DNA from: Acinetobacter pragensis | GTDB lineage: Bacteria; Pseudomonadota; Gammaproteobacteria; Pseudomonadales; Moraxellaceae | Direction of reading: 5' to 3' | DNA length: 64,000 nt | Assembly: GCF_001605895.1 (NCBI RefSeq) | Contig: NZ_LUAW01000011.1 | Location: 124,001 to 188,000, forward strand | Shown here: positions 18,971 to 27,981 of the stretch, piece by piece | How the letters are laid out: every line of letters starts with the position of its first letter | Numbering within the stretch: position 1 is the first letter of the stretch | Made by a program: the position numbers and the translations under genes | The notes under the pieces: model-generated | Databases searched by the model: none | What the model was told of the DNA's origin: nothing | What the model saw: the letters and a program-made list of their open reading frames with translations, nothing else

Positions 18971-19681
18971 TTAACCCAAAAGCCATACAGTTGCATGAAT
19001 CAGGCTGGGTCCCAATAGCACCATAAATACGCCTGCCAGCACCATGCTTAAACAGGCGGCTACACCTTCTTCTTTATGGCGCATAAATGCTTTACTGGTG
19101 CCAAAACCATGCGCTGAATTTCCTAATGCAGACCCTTGCGCAAATTTAGAATGCAGCTTTAATCCTGCCAGTACAAGGTCGGCAAAGGCAACACCTGCAA
19201 TACCGGTAATCATGGTGAATAAGATTACTAGCTCGACAGAACCGCCTAAATGAGAGGTTAGTTCCATTGCAAAGGGGGTAGAGATAGACCGCGCCATTAA
19301 GCTGTATGTTGTTTCCTGATTAAAACTGAATAACCTAGCAAGATAAAATGCGCTGACAATGCCGGACAGCATGCCAATGACGATCCCTAAGCTGATGGAA
19401 AGCAAATGATTTTTTATAACTTGGCGATACTCATAAATAGGAATGGCAAAAGCAACAGTTGCGGGGCCAAGCAGCCACACAATCCATTGATTTTCTTGCA
19501 TGTATGTATCATAAGAGACATGAAAAACCAGCAAGAATATGATCAATAGAAATGGCGCAAATAAGGCAGGGGACAGCAGCATGTACGAATATTTACGGTG
19601 CAGTTTTTTGACCAGAACATAGCCTGCCAGCGTTAAAGCCAAGCAGATGAAAGGCATAGTATTCATATGAAAGAAGTTCAT
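18971..19681 (-). CDS. lrgB: LrgB/CidB-family membrane protein
   Basis: A 236-residue polytopic protein of the CidB/LrgB family, partner of holin-like LrgA/CidA in control of murein hydrolase export or in pyruvate/3-hydroxypropionate-type transport. The conserved ARSISTPFAMELTSHLGGSVEL and LGNSAHGFGTSKAFMRHKEEGVAACLSM are diagnostic. The gene starts 1 bp past the lrgA stop, so the two form a unit under the divergent LysR regulator. Confidence 0.9.
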   Translation of the reverse strand: MNFFHMNTMPFICLALTLAGYVLVKKLHRKYSYMLLSPALFAPFLLIIFLLVFHVSYDTYMQENQWIVWLLGPATVAFAIPIYEYRQVIKNHLLSISLGIVIGMLSGIVSAFYLARLFSFNQETTYSLMARSISTPFAMELTSHLGGSVELVILFTMITGIAGVAFADLVLAGLKLHSKFAQGSALGNSAHGFGTSKAFMRHKEEGVAACLSMVLAGVFMVLLGPSLIHATVWLLG

Positions 19682-19682
19682 T

Positions 19683-20129
19683 TTATTTGCCTTGCATAAG
19701 ATTGTGTTCAGACGATGCTTTCAGTTTGGTGTTATGCTTAAGTTTCGCCTCAAGCTTAAACCCTAAAAATACGCAATATGCAGTGCACACCATTACACAG
19801 ATTGTTCCCAGAACCACAGCAACAATTAATTGCCAGCCTTGCGTTAAAAATAGCGTTTTGTATTTAATGAGCCCAACCACAATAGGAACAAAAAAGAGCA
19901 CCAGCTCCGCTAAAATGAGATCTGAGCCCTGCTTAATCCATTCCAGTTTAAAAATACCGCTCAGCAAAGCCGCAGTCAGCAGCAGCAAGCCAATAACCCC
20001 GGCAGAAATCGGCAGATTAAAGCCTTTTTGAATCAAAGCGCCCGCCCACCAAATTAAAATCAGCAGGCCCAGTTGTGCCAAAGTTTTTACAAGATGCGTG
20101 ATTTTCGGGTATTGCTTTAAATTAAACAT
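19683..20129 (-). CDS. lrgA: LrgA/CidA-family holin-like protein
   Basis: A 148-residue small membrane protein with four hydrophobic segments. LILIWWAGALIQKGFNLPISAGVIGLLLL and LILAELVLFFVPIVVGLIKY match the conserved LrgA/CidA core (PI-x-GxxGL and FFVP-x-VGLI). It is the first gene of the lrgAB unit and diverges from the LysR gene at 20223. The biological role in Gram-negatives is not settled. Confidence 0.9.
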   Translation of the reverse strand: MFNLKQYPKITHLVKTLAQLGLLILIWWAGALIQKGFNLPISAGVIGLLLLTAALLSGIFKLEWIKQGSDLILAELVLFFVPIVVGLIKYKTLFLTQGWQLIVAVVLGTICVMVCTAYCVFLGFKLEAKLKHNTKLKASSEHNLMQGK

Positions 20130-20222
20130 AACTGACTAAATCAATAGGATTAACGCTATTGTAAAATTGACTGATCTAGATAATTATGAATAATAAAAAT
20201 AAGATTATGCTTATTTGGAATA

Positions 20223-21128
20223 ATGCAGGTGGATATTAAATCATTAAATGTTTTTGTCACCATTGTACAGAAGCAAAGCTTTAGCGCAGCAGCAGAAGAA
20301 CTCTGTGTTACACAGCCCACTGTAAGTAAAATGATCCGTCAGCTGGAAGATGAAATTGGTGTTCCGCTGTTTCATAAAGGCGGCGCCGGACGCAAGCGTG
20401 AGGCGGTCATGACCAATATTGGTGAAAAAATTTATCAGCATGCTTTGGTTATTTTAAATGAACAGCTGCGCATTGCAGACACAGTGAATCAAGTGCGGGC
20501 GTTAAAGCAGGGTAAATTGACACTGGGCCTGCCGCCGCTCAGTTCTGTTTTACTGAGCACTTTAATTGCTCAATTCCACCGTAAATATCCAAACATTGAA
20601 TTGAGTTTTTTTGAGGTTGGCGCTGCAGGCATTGAAGATGCCATCTTAGAAAAAAGAATTGATGTTGGAATTATTCTGGGCCATTTAAAGCCCTTTTTGA
20701 GTGGAATTCAGATTATGAATTCGCCGCTGTGCATGCTGTCGCACAAGCAGTCTCAGTGGCATGGCCGTGAACAGGTTTCTTTAATCGAGCTGAAAGAAGA
20801 ATCCTTTATGCTATATGCAGATACGTTCACTTTAAATAACATGATTATTCAGGCCAGCAATTATGTTGGTTTTGAACCGAAAGTGGTGTGCAAGAGCAGC
20901 CAATGGGATTTCATCGTCAAAATGGTGGAGTCTAATATGGGTATTGCTTTATTGCCCAAGATTTACTGCGATCAACTGGATAAGCAGAAATACAATGTCA
21001 GCTTGCTGGAAAATCCAAACTTGAATTGGACTTTAAGCATGGCATGGAACACGACAGTGGCGATGAGTCCAGCAACGCGGGCTTGGCTGGAAATCATCGA
21101 GCAGCATTTAGATGAAATCCGGTTTTAA
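20223..21128 (+). CDS. LysR-family regulator divergent from lrgAB (CidR-like)
   Basis: A 301-residue LTTR: N-terminal winged HTH (LNVFVTIVQKQSFSAAAEELCVTQPTVSKMIRQLEDEIGVPLFHKGG) and a periplasmic-binding-like effector domain starting near residue 95. It is divergent from lrgA with a 93-bp gap, the classical autoregulated LysR layout; by analogy with CidR it probably controls lrgAB in response to acetate or a related metabolite. That ligand is an inference. Confidence 0.88.
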   Translation: MQVDIKSLNVFVTIVQKQSFSAAAEELCVTQPTVSKMIRQLEDEIGVPLFHKGGAGRKREAVMTNIGEKIYQHALVILNEQLRIADTVNQVRALKQGKLTLGLPPLSSVLLSTLIAQFHRKYPNIELSFFEVGAAGIEDAILEKRIDVGIILGHLKPFLSGIQIMNSPLCMLSHKQSQWHGREQVSLIELKEESFMLYADTFTLNNMIIQASNYVGFEPKVVCKSSQWDFIVKMVESNMGIALLPKIYCDQLDKQKYNVSLLENPNLNWTLSMAWNTTVAMSPATRAWLEIIEQHLDEIRF

Positions 21129-21225
21129 AATAGTGGAGGCTGAAAAGTTTCAAAAAGTTATGCTTTTCAAAATGCCAATATTGCATTAATTTGAACCCTA
21201 TGAATTTTGCTGCCGGTTAATCAAG

Positions 21226-21705
21226 ATGAAATGGGAAGAAATAGGTCATCAGCCATGTTCAATTGCGCGCACGTTATCAATTTTAGGTGACCGCTGGACG
21301 ATGCTGATTCTAAGAAATTCTTTTATGGGCATGCGCCGTTTTGACGATTTTCAGCAGAATTTAGGTGTAACGCGCCATGTGCTGTCAGAACGGTTAAAGC
21401 GCTTGGTTGAGCATGGTATTTTGGCCAAAACGCCTTATTTTGACCGTCAGGAACGTTTTGAATATCGGTTAACCGTAAAAGGGCTGGAGCTGTATCCTAT
21501 TTTATTATCGATGTCGAAATGGGCCGATAAATGGATGGATGAAGGGCAGGGAGCGCCTATTCAGTATGTGCATAAGTCTTGTGACAAACCCTTTCAGCCT
21601 GTTTTAGTCTGTTCTGAATGCGGTGAGGAAGTACATGCTAGACAGGTTAAGCCCATCTTTACTCAGACTTATTACAATATTTTAAATCAGCAAAAACGCG
21701 CTTAA
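21226..21705 (+). CDS. HxlR-family transcriptional regulator
   Basis: A 159-residue protein with the HxlR fingerprint: CSIARTLSILGDRWTMLILRNSFMGMRRFDDFQQNLGVTRHVLSERLKRLVEHGILAK, then YRLTVKGLELYPILL. The C-terminal extension holds CSECGEEVHARQV, a CxxC pair that could bind metal or sense redox. Target genes are unknown; neither neighbour is an obvious redox enzyme. Confidence 0.88.
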   Translation: MKWEEIGHQPCSIARTLSILGDRWTMLILRNSFMGMRRFDDFQQNLGVTRHVLSERLKRLVEHGILAKTPYFDRQERFEYRLTVKGLELYPILLSMSKWADKWMDEGQGAPIQYVHKSCDKPFQPVLVCSECGEEVHARQVKPIFTQTYYNILNQQKRA

Positions 21706-21737
21706 CCTGAAAGCGCAAGACTATTCAGCCCTTGAGC

Positions 21738-22049
21738 TTATAGGCAATTAGCGGGTTTTGGCACACCGGCTAAACGGCTGAGATGGCGCGCGACCAAACC
21801 CGTATTGAACCGTTCCTGTAAAATGGCATTGTTGATTTCAGGACTGACCGTTTTCATCAGGAACTTAATTAGCGGGCGGGTTGCAGGAGAGTGCCCGAAT
21901 TGCTGATAAAATTGGCGAACAGCCTGCAGAATTTCTAAATGCCAAGCCGTGAGCTCCAGCTCTAGTGTTTTGGCCAGCTCTTGTGCGACATTTTCATTCC
22001 AAATGGTGTAATCGACTAAATGACCATCTTGGTCAAGCTCTAAATTCAT
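21738..22049 (-). CDS. tusE: Sulfur relay protein TusE/DsrC
   Basis: A 103-residue DsrC-family sulfur carrier. The C-terminal arm GVPKPANCL carries the penultimate, persulfide-bearing cysteine, and the core YTIWNENVAQELAKTLELELTAWHLEILQAVRQFYQQFGHSPATRPLIK is classic. Fourth gene of the leftward tusD-C-B-E cluster that hands sulfur to MnmA for 2-thiouridine in tRNA wobble positions. Confidence 0.93.
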   Translation of the reverse strand: MNLELDQDGHLVDYTIWNENVAQELAKTLELELTAWHLEILQAVRQFYQQFGHSPATRPLIKFLMKTVSPEINNAILQERFNTGLVARHLSRLAGVPKPANCL

Positions 22050-22067
22050 TTCTAAAAAACCAATTAT

Positions 22068-22364
22068 TTATTTGAGGGAAATACTGCGGGTAAATTGCAG
22101 GCACAGCTCTGCAAATGCTGCATAATCAATCAGCTGAATGTTTTTCTGTAGCGGATTCAACAGCGGCTGTTCATTTTCCAGCACAAAGCATTTTTCTAAG
22201 GCTTGAATGCTGTCATGCGCAGTATGCATGACTGATTCACCCATGAGAACGACTTGGTCACCGTCTGTATAAAGCTGCTGCAATTTAGACAGCGCAAGCG
22301 GGGCGGAAGCATAGCTGGCCTGAATCAGATATAAGGTGTGCTCTGAAATTGATTCTTGTGACAT
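22068..22364 (-). CDS. tusB: Sulfur relay protein TusB/DsrH
   Basis: A 98-residue DsrH/TusB-like subunit of the TusBCD heterohexamer: LYLIQASYASAPLALSKLQQLYTDGDQVVLMGESVMHTAHD at the N terminus and IQLIDYAAFAELCLQ near the end. It is poorly conserved in general; the position between tusC and tusE makes the call. Confidence 0.85.
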   Translation of the reverse strand: MSQESISEHTLYLIQASYASAPLALSKLQQLYTDGDQVVLMGESVMHTAHDSIQALEKCFVLENEQPLLNPLQKNIQLIDYAAFAELCLQFTRSISLK

Positions 22365-22376
22365 TTTTCTCCCTCC

Positions 22377-22727
22377 TTACCAGTACAGTACGTGATCAAA
22401 TTGCTGTATGAGTTCTGCATTCAAATGAATAAATTCGATTTCTTGTGCTGAATTTTTTACAAAAGCGCTGTCCTTGTGCTGTTCTTCTATCAGTACCGGT
22501 GTCAGGTCGTAAAATTCAAAGCTGTCAACCATGTTGGATGCAATTTTGAATGCATGCTTAAGCTGGTTAAACTCTAGCTCAGACGCCAGCAGACTCAAGG
22601 CACCATCTTGCAGCAGCACCTTTACTTCGCAGCCAAATGTCGCAAGCACCATTGTTGCCGCCAGACTTTCATGCACTTGCAGGCTGGCCATGTTTGGCTG
22701 AGTTAATATGACGAGTACAGTTTTCAC
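22377..22727 (-). CDS. tusC: Sulfur relay protein TusC/DsrF
   Basis: A 116-residue DsrF/TusC subunit with the DsrE-like alpha/beta fold (VLVILTQPNMASLQVHESLAATMVLATFGCEVKVLLQDGALSLLA). It follows tusD by 44 bp and precedes tusB by 12 bp, in the canonical D-C-B order. Confidence 0.87.
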   Translation of the reverse strand: MKTVLVILTQPNMASLQVHESLAATMVLATFGCEVKVLLQDGALSLLASELEFNQLKHAFKIASNMVDSFEFYDLTPVLIEEQHKDSAFVKNSAQEIEFIHLNAELIQQFDHVLYW

Positions 22728-22771
22728 ACAATAAACCTTTTAAATGCTGCAAATTTTAGAAAATTTAACTC

Positions 22772-23140
22772 TTAGAATTGAATCAAACGCTGTGAGGATT
22801 GGACGGCATCAGCCAGCTCACCTAGCCCGATTAACTCAAAGCCTTCAGCAAGATTATACTGCTGAATATTATGGCGCTGAGCATTTTCCTGATCCGTTAT
22901 TCCGCGCGCCAATGCTGCGCTTACGCAAACCGGTAAACGAAGCGCAAGTTTTTGCCACTCTGCAGTCAGTTTACGCTGGTCATCCGGCACCCATTGCAAA
23001 GCATTGGCTACAGCAACACCGTCTTGGTAGAAGAACACCCGGAAATCTTCTTCCTTGCTCTGCAATGCTTGGGCTAGACCCAAAGCATGCCATGCATGGA
23101 TAGAGGCCGGCGAGGAGGTAATCAATAATAAAGTGCTCAT
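22772..23140 (-). CDS. tusD: Sulfur relay protein TusD/DsrE
   Basis: A 122-residue DsrE/TusD subunit: STLLLITSSPASIHAWHALGLAQALQ at the N terminus, VFFYQDGVAVANAL, and a cysteine in the LPVCVSAALARG segment where TusD has its sulfur-accepting Cys. It heads the tusDCB-tusE cluster. Confidence 0.9.
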   Translation of the reverse strand: MSTLLLITSSPASIHAWHALGLAQALQSKEEDFRVFFYQDGVAVANALQWVPDDQRKLTAEWQKLALRLPVCVSAALARGITDQENAQRHNIQQYNLAEGFELIGLGELADAVQSSQRLIQF

Positions 23141-23211
23141 TAGAAATTCACTGCGGGATTTTGCAACAGCAGTTGACTTGCCCTGACTTCATAAGAAAAA
23201 GGTAGTATACA

Positions 23212-24219
23212 ATGATTTTAGTGACTGGTGGATTAGGCTTTATAGGCTCGCACATTGCTTTAAGTCTTTTAGCGCAAGGACAAGAAGTCATTATTGTCGA
23301 CAATTTATCTAATGCAAACTTACAGATTTTAGAGCGCTTAGAATATATTTCCGGCATGTATGTGCCATTCGTCAAAATTGATATCCGCAATACTCCGGCT
23401 TTAAATAAAGTTTTTGAACAATACTCAATCAGCGCGGTAGTGCACACTGCCGGGTTTAAATCATTAGAAGAATCTGTATTAAAACCGCTTGAATACTACA
23501 ATGATAATGTCAGCTGCATCATGAGCCTTATGCGGGCGATGCAGCGTACAGGTGTGCGCACATTGGTGCATTTATCCAGTTTGGCTGTTTATGGAAAGTC
23601 ATCCACAGCGCTAATGGAAGATATGCCGTTTAATTATGCTTATCCGAATCCCTACGTAAAGTCACAGCAAATGGTGGAAGAAATTATCCGCGATACAGCG
23701 CTGACCGACAATGAGTGGAAAATTGCGATTCTACGCTTATCCAATATTGCAGGGGCTTTTGAGCATGGTGTTTTAGGCGAGTTTATTGCGCCTTTGCCCA
23801 AAAATATAGTTCCTTTGGCCATGCAAGTTGGCGCGATGCAGCGTGAATTTATTGAATTGCGGCAACAGGCCAATACAACCGATAAAACTGCAGAGCGAAG
23901 TTTTCTGCATGTACTGGACTGCTGTAAGGCGGTGTCTTTGGCGCTGAATTGGTTAAGTACGCAAGAGCATAGCTGTGAGGCATTTAATATTGCAGGCGAA
24001 CTGGTGTCTATAAAGCAGTTATTGGACAAAATTTCAGAAGTCACCCAAACCCCGATTAAGACTATTGAAAGCCATTATTATCCGAATGTTGAGTTTGATC
24101 AGTTGGGTAGCTCTTCTGATAAAGCGAAAGAGCTTTTAAAATGGATGCCTGAACACAGTTTAAGAAAAACCTTAGAAGATGAATGGCGGTTTTATCAGCT
24201 GACCTTAAGAGGTCAGTAA
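23212..24219 (+). CDS. GalE-like NAD-dependent epimerase/dehydratase with altered YxxxK motif
   Basis: A 335-residue extended-SDR protein. N-terminal MILVTGGLGFIGSHIALSLLAQGQEVIIVDNLSN is a GalE-type NAD site; HTAGFKSLEESVLKPLEYYNDNV and LVHLSSLAVYG follow the UDP-glucose 4-epimerase pattern with the catalytic Ser. However, the expected Y-x-x-x-K reads Y-V-K-S-Q (in NPYVKSQQMVEEI), so the catalytic lysine is replaced by Gln, with a Lys two residues earlier. Either activity is altered or the gene is diverging. It stands alone, outside any visible polysaccharide locus. Confidence 0.78.
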   Translation: MILVTGGLGFIGSHIALSLLAQGQEVIIVDNLSNANLQILERLEYISGMYVPFVKIDIRNTPALNKVFEQYSISAVVHTAGFKSLEESVLKPLEYYNDNVSCIMSLMRAMQRTGVRTLVHLSSLAVYGKSSTALMEDMPFNYAYPNPYVKSQQMVEEIIRDTALTDNEWKIAILRLSNIAGAFEHGVLGEFIAPLPKNIVPLAMQVGAMQREFIELRQQANTTDKTAERSFLHVLDCCKAVSLALNWLSTQEHSCEAFNIAGELVSIKQLLDKISEVTQTPIKTIESHYYPNVEFDQLGSSSDKAKELLKWMPEHSLRKTLEDEWRFYQLTLRGQ

Positions 24220-24655
24220 TTTAGTTAAGGTCGCCATTAAATAGCTAAAGACAATCAAAGTGGAATAAGGTCGTCGTTAAGCACATTATTCATTTGACGT
24301 GCAATAAAGCTTAAGGATTTTTTCGCTATATTAGATTTTTTTGATGGCATGACTGCTTGAGATGGGTATTAAGCAGTCTTCCAGAATTAAATTTTAATTA
24401 TCCATAAGGTATTTTAGATAATTAAAATTAATTATAGCCTTATTAGAATGCTCTGTAATGCCAGTGTAAGGGAAAAGAAAGCGATTTATCATAAATTCGA
24501 ATTTTGAATGATCAGCATCGAAATAAAATTTTTATTTACAAATGATTATCATTTACTAAGTATTCAATCTTAAATACACTAAACAGAACAGCCATAGCCT
24601 GCATGCTTCTTGGCAGCTACAGCCAGCAACACCAACAAGGAAATGAGGTTTTAAT
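24220..24655. other. Long fumC leader/intergenic region (436 bp) with inverted repeat
   Basis: Contains a perfect 12-bp inverted repeat ATTTTAATTATC (24391-24402) / GATAATTAAAAT (24417-24428) and, closer to fumC, a Fur box. No ORF with coding character is seen. Confidence 0.6.
24538..24556 (+). promoter_or_regulatory. Fur box upstream of fumC
   Basis: The core AATGATTATCATT (24541-24553) matches all 13 central positions of the 19-bp Fur consensus GATAATGATTATCATTATC. It lies about 100 bp before the fumC start, in a position to repress that gene when iron is plentiful. Confidence 0.85.
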
Positions 24656-26050
24656 ATGCAAACACGTATCGAACATGACACCATGGGTGATGTGGAAGTG
24701 CCAAGCGAGGCAATGTGGGGCGCACAGACACAGCGCAGTCTGCAAAACTTTAAAATAGGCGGCGAGCGTTTACCTAGGCCTATGATTCGAGCGATGGGGC
24801 TGGTCAAAAAGGCCGCGGCTATTACGAATGCAGAGCTGAATCAAATTCCGCAAGAACTTTCAGGCTATATCGTCGGTGCGGCGGAAGAAGTAATTGCCGG
24901 CCAATGGGATGCTCAATTTCCGCTGGTGGTTTGGCAAACAGGTTCGGGTACGCAAAGCAACATGAATTGCAATGAAGTGATTGCTAATATTGCCAATCAG
25001 AAATTGGGCAATCCGCTCGGATCACAAAAGCCTGTGCATCCGAATGATCATGTGAACCGCGCTCAATCGACCAATGACTCTTTTCCAACGGCTATTCATG
25101 TGGCTGCCAGCCTGCAAATTAATGAATTGCTGATTCCTGCTGTGACTCAACTGCGCAATACACTGGAAGCAAAGTCCAATGAGTTCGCAGACATTGTGAA
25201 AATTGGCCGTACGCATTTGCAGGATGCGACGCCATTAACTTTAGGACAGGAATTCAGCGGCTATGTATCGCAGTTGGATCATGGCTTAAAGCGCCTGCAG
25301 CAAGCTTTATCTGGCCTCTATGAGTTGCCATTAGGCGGTACTGCGGTTGGTACTGGGCTAAATGCGCATCCTGAGTATGCAGTAAATGCTGCTGAAAAGC
25401 TGAGTGAGCTGACAGGCCTGCCTTTTGTCACCGCGCCGAATAAATTTGAAGCGCTGGCTGGGCGTGATGCTGCTGTGTTTGCGTCAGGGGCATTGAAAAC
25501 TTTAGCGGCCAGTTTAAATAAGATTGCCAACGATATTCGCTGGCTGGCCAGCGGTCCGCGTTGCGGCTTTGGTGAACTGCGTATTCCTGAAAATGAACCT
25601 GGTTCAAGCATTATGCCGGGCAAAGTCAATCCGACTCAAAGTGAAGCAATGACCATGGTTGTCGCGCAGGTGATGGGGAATGACACCACCATTAACATTG
25701 CTGGCGCATCTGGCAATTTCGAGCTGAATGTTTTTATGCCGGTAATAGCATTTAATTTATTGCAGTCCATTCAGTTGCTGGGTGACGCATGCAACAGTTT
25801 TAATGACCATTGTGCTGTCGGCATAGAGCCGAACCGTGAAAAGATTGATCACTTTCTGCATGATTCTTTAATGCTGGTAACGGCGCTTAATCCAGTGATT
25901 GGCTATGAAAATGCGGCTAAAGTGGCCAAAACAGCCTACAAAGAAGGCAAAACTTTAAAGCAGGTTGCGGTAGAGCTTGGGCTGGTGACCGAACAGCAGT
26001 TTGATGAAGTGGTCCGTCCTGAGCAAATGGTTTCGCCCAACAGCAAATAA
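24656..26050 (+). CDS. fumC: Fumarate hydratase class II (iron-independent)
   Basis: Interconverts fumarate and malate without an iron-sulfur cluster. 464 residues. Signatures: [72 protein letters not shown] and the fumarase/aspartase signature [17 protein letters not shown] Fur box upstream suggests induction under iron limitation, replacing iron-dependent fumarase, as known in Pseudomonas. It is the last core gene before the prophage. Confidence 0.97.
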   Translation: MQTRIEHDTMGDVEVPSEAMWGAQTQRSLQNFKIGGERLPRPMIRAMGLVKKAAAITNAELNQIPQELSGYIVGAAEEVIAGQWDAQFPLVVWQTGSGTQSNMNCNEVIANIANQKLGNPLGSQKPVHPNDHVNRAQSTNDSFPTAIHVAASLQINELLIPAVTQLRNTLEAKSNEFADIVKIGRTHLQDATPLTLGQEFSGYVSQLDHGLKRLQQALSGLYELPLGGTAVGTGLNAHPEYAVNAAEKLSELTGLPFVTAPNKFEALAGRDAAVFASGALKTLAASLNKIANDIRWLASGPRCGFGELRIPENEPGSSIMPGKVNPTQSEAMTMVVAQVMGNDTTINIAGASGNFELNVFMPVIAFNLLQSIQLLGDACNSFNDHCAVGIEPNREKIDHFLHDSLMLVTALNPVIGYENAAKVAKTAYKEGKTLKQVAVELGLVTEQQFDEVVRPEQMVSPNSK

Positions 26051-26391
26051 TCCAAGCACATCAATTTTGAGTTGAAGCGGTACTCAGCTCCAACTCAATG
26101 ATCATCAGCAGTTTGTATCTGCTCCAGAGTTGCGTACAATACGCATCTAGATACTAATTTGCTGATGATTTTTATATGTTTGATATTTATTTAACAGGGC
26201 TTTGATTTGGTTTTAAGTTGCTGTTAAATATAGTTTTTATATAGTAGTTGTTGTTAATAAATACGGTAAAAACAGCAACTTTGGTGATTATGTAAAACAA
26301 ATACTTACGATATAGTTTTGCTGCTGAATTTCCTGTCAACAATACCAATATAAAAGCCCAACACTGTGAGCTTTTATAAATCTGCTGTACC
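26051..26391. other. Prophage left-boundary region (attL expected here)
   Basis: Between the fumC stop and the integrase stop. In lambda-like phages int is transcribed toward attP, and this integrase reads leftward into the region, so attL should lie here. A stem TTGAGTTG ... CAACTCAA just behind fumC may be its terminator; further right is a nested palindrome (26101-26169). The exact core cannot be fixed without attR, which is outside the window. Confidence 0.55.
26101..26169. repeat. Nested inverted repeat near the prophage end
   Basis: Three concentric palindromic arms: ATCATCAGCA (26101-26110) with TGCTGATGAT (26160-26169), GTATCT (26115-26120) with AGATAC (26150-26155), and GCGT/ACGC at the centre (26132-26144), followed by a short T-run. 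It could be a terminator, a structured RNA or recombinase/arm sites next to attL. Confidence 0.75.
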
Positions 26392-27510
26392 TTATTTGAA
26401 AGGTAAATCAATTCCAATATCCGCATCATTCCAAATAATCTCATGTCCTGATGCATACATTTCTGTCATTTTTTCTGTAGCATGCCCGGCTAAGGTTTGA
26501 GCTGATTTTCCCGCTTTTTTATGCAGATGGATTGAAAGGGCTCGGATTTCATGAAAACTTGGAAACTGGCGTCCAGTTAAGCCTGGGTATGCATTTGCTT
26601 TCTTGCCGGCAACTAAAAATTCCCGAGACACATAATGAGGCTCTAATTGTGTCCAGTGTTTCTTAACCTGTCCCTTATTTTTGGTTTTGCCTTTTGGAAC
26701 CCTATGAATAATGTACGGACTGAGCACATTATCCATACATCGATCTAATACCTGCTGCAGTTCATCGTTGATTTTAATGCGCACATAGCCAGCGCCCTCG
26801 AGAAGCTCAAATTCATCTTCAGGATCATCGGTTGTTTTCTCCTGCGCCACATGCAGATAGCCATCGCGGATATCCGACCATTTCATATTTATGATATCAA
26901 TGCGTCGCTGAGTTGTGAGCATGGCTAAGTCAATGGCGTTTTTTAGCCACTGTGGCGAAACATCGCGAATGGCTTTTAGGCCCTCTATAGTGTGGCGCTT
27001 CCGTTGCTTAATTCTATATCGCTTGATTGTTTGTGCAGCAGGGTTGTCAATAACCAGCCCTTTGCTGATTGCTAAGTCAAAAATCTGGATCAGCAGGCTT
27101 CGTGTTTCAATGCTGGTTGATGCTGGCAGGCTTTCCAGCAGCTGATTTGTCATGAATAGCGTAATAGAAGATAACGCTTTATCACTCCATTCAGCACAGC
27201 GATTCAAACTATGGGTGTATGTTTTGATTGAATTCGGTGCAAGCGGCCGGCCGTCTTTTCGGCGTTTTTCAGACAAGAATTTTTGAGAAAATTCACCGAA
27301 AGTCACTTCGCCAATCACAGTCATCACAAGATCTGTAGATGGTGTTAAAATTTCATTTAACTTACGCGCAGCGCTCACTGCTTTAGATTTATCCAGCCCC
27401 ATCGTGTGCCACTTACCCGTCAATGGATGGCGATATCTCCATCCATTGCCCGTGTTTCTGTATAGATTTGCAGGCAAATCTTTGTTTCTCTTTGTGCGTG
27501 GTCGAGCCAT
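26392..27510 (-). CDS. int: Phage integrase, lambda-Int-type tyrosine recombinase
   Basis: A 372-residue integrase. The N terminus RNKDLPANLYRNTGNGWRYRHPLTGKWHTMGLD resembles the lambda-Int arm-binding domain; the catalytic domain has AMLTTQRRIDIINMKWSDI (first Arg box), SFHEIRALSIHLH (H-x-x-R-type box, here HEIR) and a late MTEMYASGHEI that supplies the Tyr. The middle has the usual core-binding helical domain. It catalyses prophage integration and excision. The gene is last in the leftward early operon and preceded by the excisionase-like gene. Confidence 0.93.
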   Translation of the reverse strand: MARPRTKRNKDLPANLYRNTGNGWRYRHPLTGKWHTMGLDKSKAVSAARKLNEILTPSTDLVMTVIGEVTFGEFSQKFLSEKRRKDGRPLAPNSIKTYTHSLNRCAEWSDKALSSITLFMTNQLLESLPASTSIETRSLLIQIFDLAISKGLVIDNPAAQTIKRYRIKQRKRHTIEGLKAIRDVSPQWLKNAIDLAMLTTQRRIDIINMKWSDIRDGYLHVAQEKTTDDPEDEFELLEGAGYVRIKINDELQQVLDRCMDNVLSPYIIHRVPKGKTKNKGQVKKHWTQLEPHYVSREFLVAGKKANAYPGLTGRQFPSFHEIRALSIHLHKKAGKSAQTLAGHATEKMTEMYASGHEIIWNDADIGIDLPFK

Positions 27511-27514
27511 GCTA

Positions 27515-27724
27515 TTAACTTCCTAAAACTTTATCGACTAGATCATCACCAGTTTGTTTTTGGTAGATGTTCCACTTGATGTACCACAATTTGCCTTTTT
27601 GCTCAGCGGGTATTAATCCAAGGCGGCATTGTCGCACAATGGTTTGGCGAGTAGGGGGAGTAGCCTCATGCTCGCCGTATACTCGCTTGATAAACTCAGA
27701 AACTTTAATTAAACATGCGCTCAT
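27515..27724 (-). CDS. xis: Excisionase-like small DNA-binding protein
   Basis: A 69-residue protein from the ATG at 27724, which overlaps the previous stop (ATGA). ACLIKVSEFIKRVYGEHEATPPTRQTIVRQCRLGLIPAEQKGKLWYIK has the winged-helix look of AlpA/Xis proteins (a helix-turn-helix followed by G-x-I-P-x-x-x-x-G-x-x-W-Y). Directly upstream of int, it is the natural directionality factor. Confidence 0.72.
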   Translation of the reverse strand: MSACLIKVSEFIKRVYGEHEATPPTRQTIVRQCRLGLIPAEQKGKLWYIKWNIYQKQTGDDLVDKVLGS

Positions 27725-27981
27725 AACATCACCTTCAACATAATTGCTTGAGCCTGAAGGCGCAGAACAAATTCCTTCCCATTCTTCAGCCACAATTTCA
27801 GGAATAGCTCAAAACGCTTTTGAGCCGCTTCATTCATTTTTCCAAGCCGATCTATTTTTAGACCGGGCTTGTTCGCTTTAGTAAAAATTGCTTCACCAAT
27901 GATTTTATTGATTACGCATTGATAGCCATCACTTGCCACAAACATTGTGAACGCTGGTATTAGATTTTCAGGGCAAATCAT
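27721..27981 (-). CDS. Hypothetical prophage protein
   Basis: 86 residues, no recognised domain. It starts with MICPENLIPAFTMFVASDGYQCVIN and ends in a lysine/leucine-rich helix. It overlaps both neighbours by 4 bp, so it belongs to the early left operon between the 401-residue protein and excisionase. Confidence 0.65.
   Translation of the reverse strand: MICPENLIPAFTMFVASDGYQCVINKIIGEAIFTKANKPGLKIDRLGKMNEAAQKRFELFLKLWLKNGKEFVLRLQAQAIMLKVML

Noticed and set aside
26051..26391. XerCD dif-like site at the prophage boundary
   Set aside because: The central palindrome does not match XerC/XerD arms, and the neighbouring integrase is of lambda type.
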